Of a DNA stretch of 14,827 bases, positions 12,404-14,827 are shown in pieces (position 1 is the first letter of the stretch; each line of letters begins with the position of its first letter). The position numbers were made by a program, and so were the translations under genes. The notes under the pieces were generated by a model that saw only the letters and a list, made by a program, of their open reading frames with translations, was not told where the DNA came from and did not search any database. The stretch is from RUG626 sp964411785. Its GTDB lineage: Bacteria; Bacillota; Clostridia; Oscillospirales; Oscillospiraceae. The stretch spans positions 1 through 14,827 of the forward strand of contig CAYPMJ010000043.1 in NCBI GenBank assembly GCA_964411785.1, in the 5' to 3' direction.

Positions 12404-14827
12404 ATGCATAACAGCATTGTTATAAGGGGCGCAAGGGAGAATAACCTGAAAAACATAGATCTGGAGCTTCCAAGGGACAAGCTGGTGGTCTTAACCGGGC
12501 TTTCCGGGAGCGGCAAGTCATCCCTGGCCTTTGACACGATCTACGCCGAGGGGCAAAGAAGGTATGTGGAGAGTCTTAGCTCCTATGCAAGGCAGTTTTT
12601 AGGGCAGAAGGAGAAGCCGGATGTGGACGTCATAGAGGGGCTCTCCCCTGCCATATCAATAGACCAGAAGACCACGAACAATAACCCCCGCTCCACCGTC
12701 GGCACGGTGACGGAGATATACGACTACTTAAGGCTCCTCTACGCCAACATCGGCATACCCCACTGCCCTAAGTGCGGAAGGGAGATACGCCAGCAGACGG
12801 TGGATCAGATGGTAGACCAGGTAATGGAGATGCCGGAGGGGACAAAGCTCATGGTTTTAGCTCCCGTTATCCGAGGCCGGAAGGGGGAGCACGTAAAGGT
12901 CCTGGAGGACGCAAGAAGGAGCGGCTTTGTCCGCGCCAGAGTCGACGGGAGCATATATGAGCTCACGGAGGAGATAAAGCTTGATAAGAACAAAAAGCAC
13001 CACATAGAGATTGTGGTGGACAGGCTGGTGGTGCGGGAGGGGTTGACGAGACGTCTCACAGACTCCCTTGAGACGGCGGTGGGCCTCTCGGGGGGACTTG
13101 TCTTAATAAACCTCCCGGAGGAGAACAGGGACATGGTGTTCTCAACAAACTTTGCCTGTGAGGAGTGCGGGATATCCATAGAGGAGCTCTCCCCCAGGGC
13201 CTTCTCCTTTAATAATCCCCTCGGGGCGTGCCCTGACTGCTCCGGGCTTGGCGTGCAGCTTCACGTGGACCCCGACATAATTATCTCAAATGAGTCCCTC
13301 TCCATAGCCGAGGGGGCCATAAGGGCCTCGGGGTGGGGCTATAAGGACGACTCCATAGCCAAGATGTACTATGAGGCGCTTGCGGAGAGGTACGGCTTTG
13401 AGCTGACAACGCCTGTAAGGGATATTCCAAAGGAGGCCGTTGACGCCATACTTTACGGCACTAAGGGCGAGGCAATAAGGGTGCGCTTAGGCGAGGACAA
13501 GGGCGGCGGGACGGTCATGCGTCCCTTTGAGGGGATAGTTTTAAACCTTGAGCGCAGATATAAGGAGACACAGTCAATCTTCACAAAGTGGGAGCTTGAG
13601 CAGTACATGACAAGGCGTGAGTGCCCGGGGTGCCACGGCGCGAGGCTCCGCCCGGAGGTTCTCGCCGTGACGGTGGGGGGCAAAAACATATCGCAGTTTT
13701 GCGACCTCTCCGTCACCGCGGCGCTAAGGTCCTTAGATGAGCTTCAGATGACCGAGAAGGAGCAGCTCATAGCTGCGCCCATAGTAAAGGAGATAAGGTC
13801 AAGGCTCGGCTTTTTAAAAAGCGTGGGGCTGTCGTATCTATCCATGTCGAGGTCAGCCGGCTCCCTCTCCGGCGGGGAGAGCCAGCGCATCCGCCTTGCA
13901 ACGCAGATAGGCTCATCCCTCATGGGCGTACTTTATATATTAGATGAGCCGTCCATCGGCCTTCACCAGAGTGACAACGAAAAGCTCATAAGGACACTGG
14001 AGCAGCTAAGGGACCAGGGCAATACGCTGATCGTCGTCGAGCACGACGAGGAGACGATGCTGGCGGCGGACTATATAGTTGACATCGGCCCCGGCGCGGG
14101 GGTCAACGGGGGCGAGGTCGTCTTTTCGGGGACGCCGGAGGAGCTTTTAAAGTCCGAGACGTCAATTACAGGGCAGTACCTCTCAGGCAGGAAATTCATC
14201 CCGATACCGGCTTTGCACCGCTCCGGCACGGGGCAGTATTTAACAGTCACGGGGGCGCAGGAGAATAACCTTAAGAATATAACGGTAAAAATACCGCTGG
14301 GGAAGCTCACCTGCGTGACCGGCGTCTCAGGCTCCGGGAAGTCGTCCTTAGTCACCGAGGTCATATATAAGACTCTGGCCGCCGAGCTGAATAGAGCCCA
14401 CATAAGGCCGGGGAAGCACAAAACTGTTGAGGGATTAGAGCACCTTGACAAGGTCATAAACATTGACCAGTCGCCCATAGGCCGCACCCCCCGGTCAAAC
14501 CCCGCCACATACACAGGGCTGTTTAACGACATAAGGGCGCTCTTCGCATCAACGCAGGACGCCAAAGCCCGTGGCTACGGGGCCGGGCGCTTCTCATTTA
14601 ACGTAAAGGGCGGGCGGTGCGAGGCGTGCTCGGGGGACGGGCTTATCAAGATCGAGATGCACTTTCTCCCCGACATTTATGTGCCCTGCGAGGTGTGCAG
14701 GGGCAAGCGCTATAACAGGGAGACGCTGGAGGTGAGGTACAAGGGGAAGAACATATCCGAGGTGCTGGACATGACGGTGGACGAGGCGCTGGCGTTTTTT
14801 GAAAACCTCCCGAAACTGAAAGATAGA
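12404..14827 (+). CDS. uvrA: Excinuclease ABC subunit A, UvrA (3' end outside window)
   Basis: UvrA is the damage-recognition ATPase of nucleotide excision repair; it loads UvrB on lesions. The frame is open for 808 codons to the window edge, against about 940 for a complete protein. Visible elements are Walker A-I GLSGSGKSS (32-40, Lys38), Cys pairs at 121/124, 252/255 and 276/279 of the first zinc module, the first signature LSGGESQRIRLATQIGSSL from 488, and Walker A-II GVSGSGKSS (640-648, Lys646). The second zinc module has Cys739/742 and 762/765. The second signature and Walker B lie beyond the window. AAAGGCGG precedes the ATG by 5 nt. It is divergent from the protease gene. Confidence 0.97.
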   Translation, partial: MHNSIVIRGARENNLKNIDLELPRDKLVVLTGLSGSGKSSLAFDTIYAEGQRRYVESLSSYARQFLGQKEKPDVDVIEGLSPAISIDQKTTNNNPRSTVGTVTEIYDYLRLLYANIGIPHCPKCGREIRQQTVDQMVDQVMEMPEGTKLMVLAPVIRGRKGEHVKVLEDARRSGFVRARVDGSIYELTEEIKLDKNKKHHIEIVVDRLVVREGLTRRLTDSLETAVGLSGGLVLINLPEENRDMVFSTNFACEECGISIEELSPRAFSFNNPLGACPDCSGLGVQLHVDPDIIISNESLSIAEGAIRASGWGYKDDSIAKMYYEALAERYGFELTTPVRDIPKEAVDAILYGTKGEAIRVRLGEDKGGGTVMRPFEGIVLNLERRYKETQSIFTKWELEQYMTRRECPGCHGARLRPEVLAVTVGGKNISQFCDLSVTAALRSLDELQMTEKEQLIAAPIVKEIRSRLGFLKSVGLSYLSMSRSAGSLSGGESQRIRLATQIGSSLMGVLYILDEPSIGLHQSDNEKLIRTLEQLRDQGNTLIVVEHDEETMLAADYIVDIGPGAGVNGGEVVFSGTPEELLKSETSITGQYLSGRKFIPIPALHRSGTGQYLTVTGAQENNLKNITVKIPLGKLTCVTGVSGSGKSSLVTEVIYKTLAAELNRAHIRPGKHKTVEGLEHLDKVINIDQSPIGRTPRSNPATYTGLFNDIRALFASTQDAKARGYGAGRFSFNVKGGRCEACSGDGLIKIEMHFLPDIYVPCEVCRGKRYNRETLEVRYKGKNISEVLDMTVDEALAFFENLPKLKDR

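Noticed and set aside
14071..14565. A 164-codon - strand open frame inside uvrA.
   Set aside because: It is a shadow of the uvrA frame, which shows conserved motifs throughout.

Overview
The window reads as a chromosomal segment of a motile, GC-rich Clostridia-type Firmicute. The gene set points that way: flagellar FlhA, a sigma-28/SigD factor, paired FlgF/FlgG-type rod proteins, CheC, CheD, CheV, a YjfB-type small motility protein, and a SigD-like promoter whose -10 is GCCGATAT. Ile is very often ATA and Arg often AGG, with GAG preferred over GAA. No rRNA or tRNA gene was seen, so the family (for example Oscillospiraceae-like) is only a guess.

Positions 1-8600 hold the 3' part of a motility and chemotaxis operon on the + strand: a possible flhB tail, flhA, fliA (overlapping flhA by 4 nt), flgF-like, flgG-like, cheC, cheD (overlapping cheC by 8 nt), cheV, and a degenerate EAL-HDOD protein. 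After that a near-consensus SigD promoter drives a 59-residue YjfB-type protein and a stand-alone Hpt-domain protein, and the block ends at a strong terminator at 8567-8600. The early genes build the export gate and rod. FliA probably activates the late yjfB-hpt unit. CheC, CheD and CheV handle chemotactic adaptation. flhF and flhG, which often lie between flhA and the sigma gene in Firmicutes, are not here.

Positions 8600-10443 are accessory DNA. An orphan AbiEi-type antitoxin-like gene lies on the - strand, with a recognisable promoter and a roughly 160-nt leader that contains 60-bp-period repeats. Next comes a gene graveyard: an ABC nucleotide-binding fragment and an ABC transmembrane fragment in different frames on the + strand, then frameshifted pieces of a membrane sensor kinase on the - strand. 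Two of the junctions carry short palindromes.

Positions 10444-14827 return to housekeeping genes. A membrane-anchored HtrA/DegP-type serine protease with a long acidic Pro/Glu-rich cytoplasmic tail lies on the - strand. Divergent from it, uvrA (nucleotide excision repair) runs off the end of the window. The spacer between them carries a good sigma-A promoter for uvrA and a dyad around a weaker candidate promoter for the protease.

I did not find a convincingly new multi-gene system. The points most worth a second look are the SigD-controlled yjfB-hpt pair, the repeat-bearing leader of the orphan AbiEi gene, and the decayed ABC/kinase cluster.
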